Shown here in pieces: positions 5,266 to 5,282 of a DNA stretch of 5,282 nucleotides. Below the pieces are notes generated by a model. It ran no database searches. It had not been told where the DNA came from and saw nothing but the letters and a program-made list of their open reading frames with translations. A program made the position numbers and the translations under genes. Position 1 is the first letter of the stretch, and every line of letters starts with the position of its first letter. Source of the DNA: Clostridium sp. UBA6758 (GTDB taxonomy: Bacteria; Bacillota; Clostridia; Clostridiales; Clostridiaceae); NCBI GenBank assembly GCA_002453475.1, contig DKGY01000059.1, positions 857 to 6,138 on the forward strand, in the 5' to 3' direction.

Positions 5266-5282
5266 ATGAATTTTAAAGAATT
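5266..5282 (+). CDS. First codons of a divergent gene, cut by the window edge
   Basis: ATG at 5266 lies 9 nt after AAAGG (5252-5256) and opens MNFKE before the window ends. A promoter-like pair sits at the right distance upstream. Only five codons are visible, so neither the product nor the gene itself can be confirmed. An ATG at 5258 reaches a stop after three codons and is not the start. Confidence 0.45.

Noticed and set aside
1..5282. CRISPR arrays, insertion sequences, tRNA or rRNA genes, attachment sites
   Set aside because: No regularly spaced repeats, transposase-like frames, terminal inverted repeats or tRNA cloverleaf were seen on either strand.

Overview
The window is AT-rich DNA with strong Shine-Dalgarno sites, a T-box leader and clostridial-type proteins. 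This points to a low-GC Firmicute, most likely Clostridium or a close relative. Species cannot be fixed from the sequence. Almost everything lies on the minus strand, so the biological order runs from the right end to the left end. A divergent plus-strand gene seems to begin in the last 17 bases.

From right to left on the minus strand: (1) a 240-residue DUF434-family protein of unknown function (4331-5053), followed by a doubtful 28-residue ORF and a good intrinsic terminator (4181-4205). (2) A probable small metal-related operon with its own promoter, holding a 37-codon ORF (3974-4087) and a CopZ-like iron-sulfur metallochaperone (3402-3911). (3) An ABC-F ribosome-protection protein (1324-2988). 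It lies behind a textbook TTGACA-17-TATAAT promoter and a leader of about 320 nt, which ends in a hairpin that buries its ribosome binding site and runs into a U tract. (4) A threonine T-box riboswitch (about 990-1230) with specifier codon ACT, controlling thrS, whose first 313 codons are visible (1-941).

The most notable point is the metallochaperone. Its natural start (ATG at 3911, good Shine-Dalgarno) leads through an in-frame TGA at codon 11, in the context Ser-Cys-TGA-Gly, before reaching the conserved Cys-Pro-Ile-Cys motif. A hairpin of 6 perfect pairs (8 with a G-U pair) and a GGG loop begins within the next 25 nt, with 22 nt between the TGA and the loop. This matches what is expected of a bacterial selenocysteine insertion element, so the gene is a candidate selenoprotein. 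Automatic gene calling would shorten it to a GTG start and lose the CxxC motif.

A second in-frame stop, TAG at codon 104 of thrS, is different in kind. It replaces a tyrosine in an otherwise intact essential enzyme and has no recoding signal that I can see. It is best read as a point mutation or a sequencing error, and it is a reason to verify the TGA as well. The ABC-F leader is a second regulatory system worth testing: one hairpin could act both as a transcription attenuator and as a translation block, and a 14-codon ORF runs straight through it.
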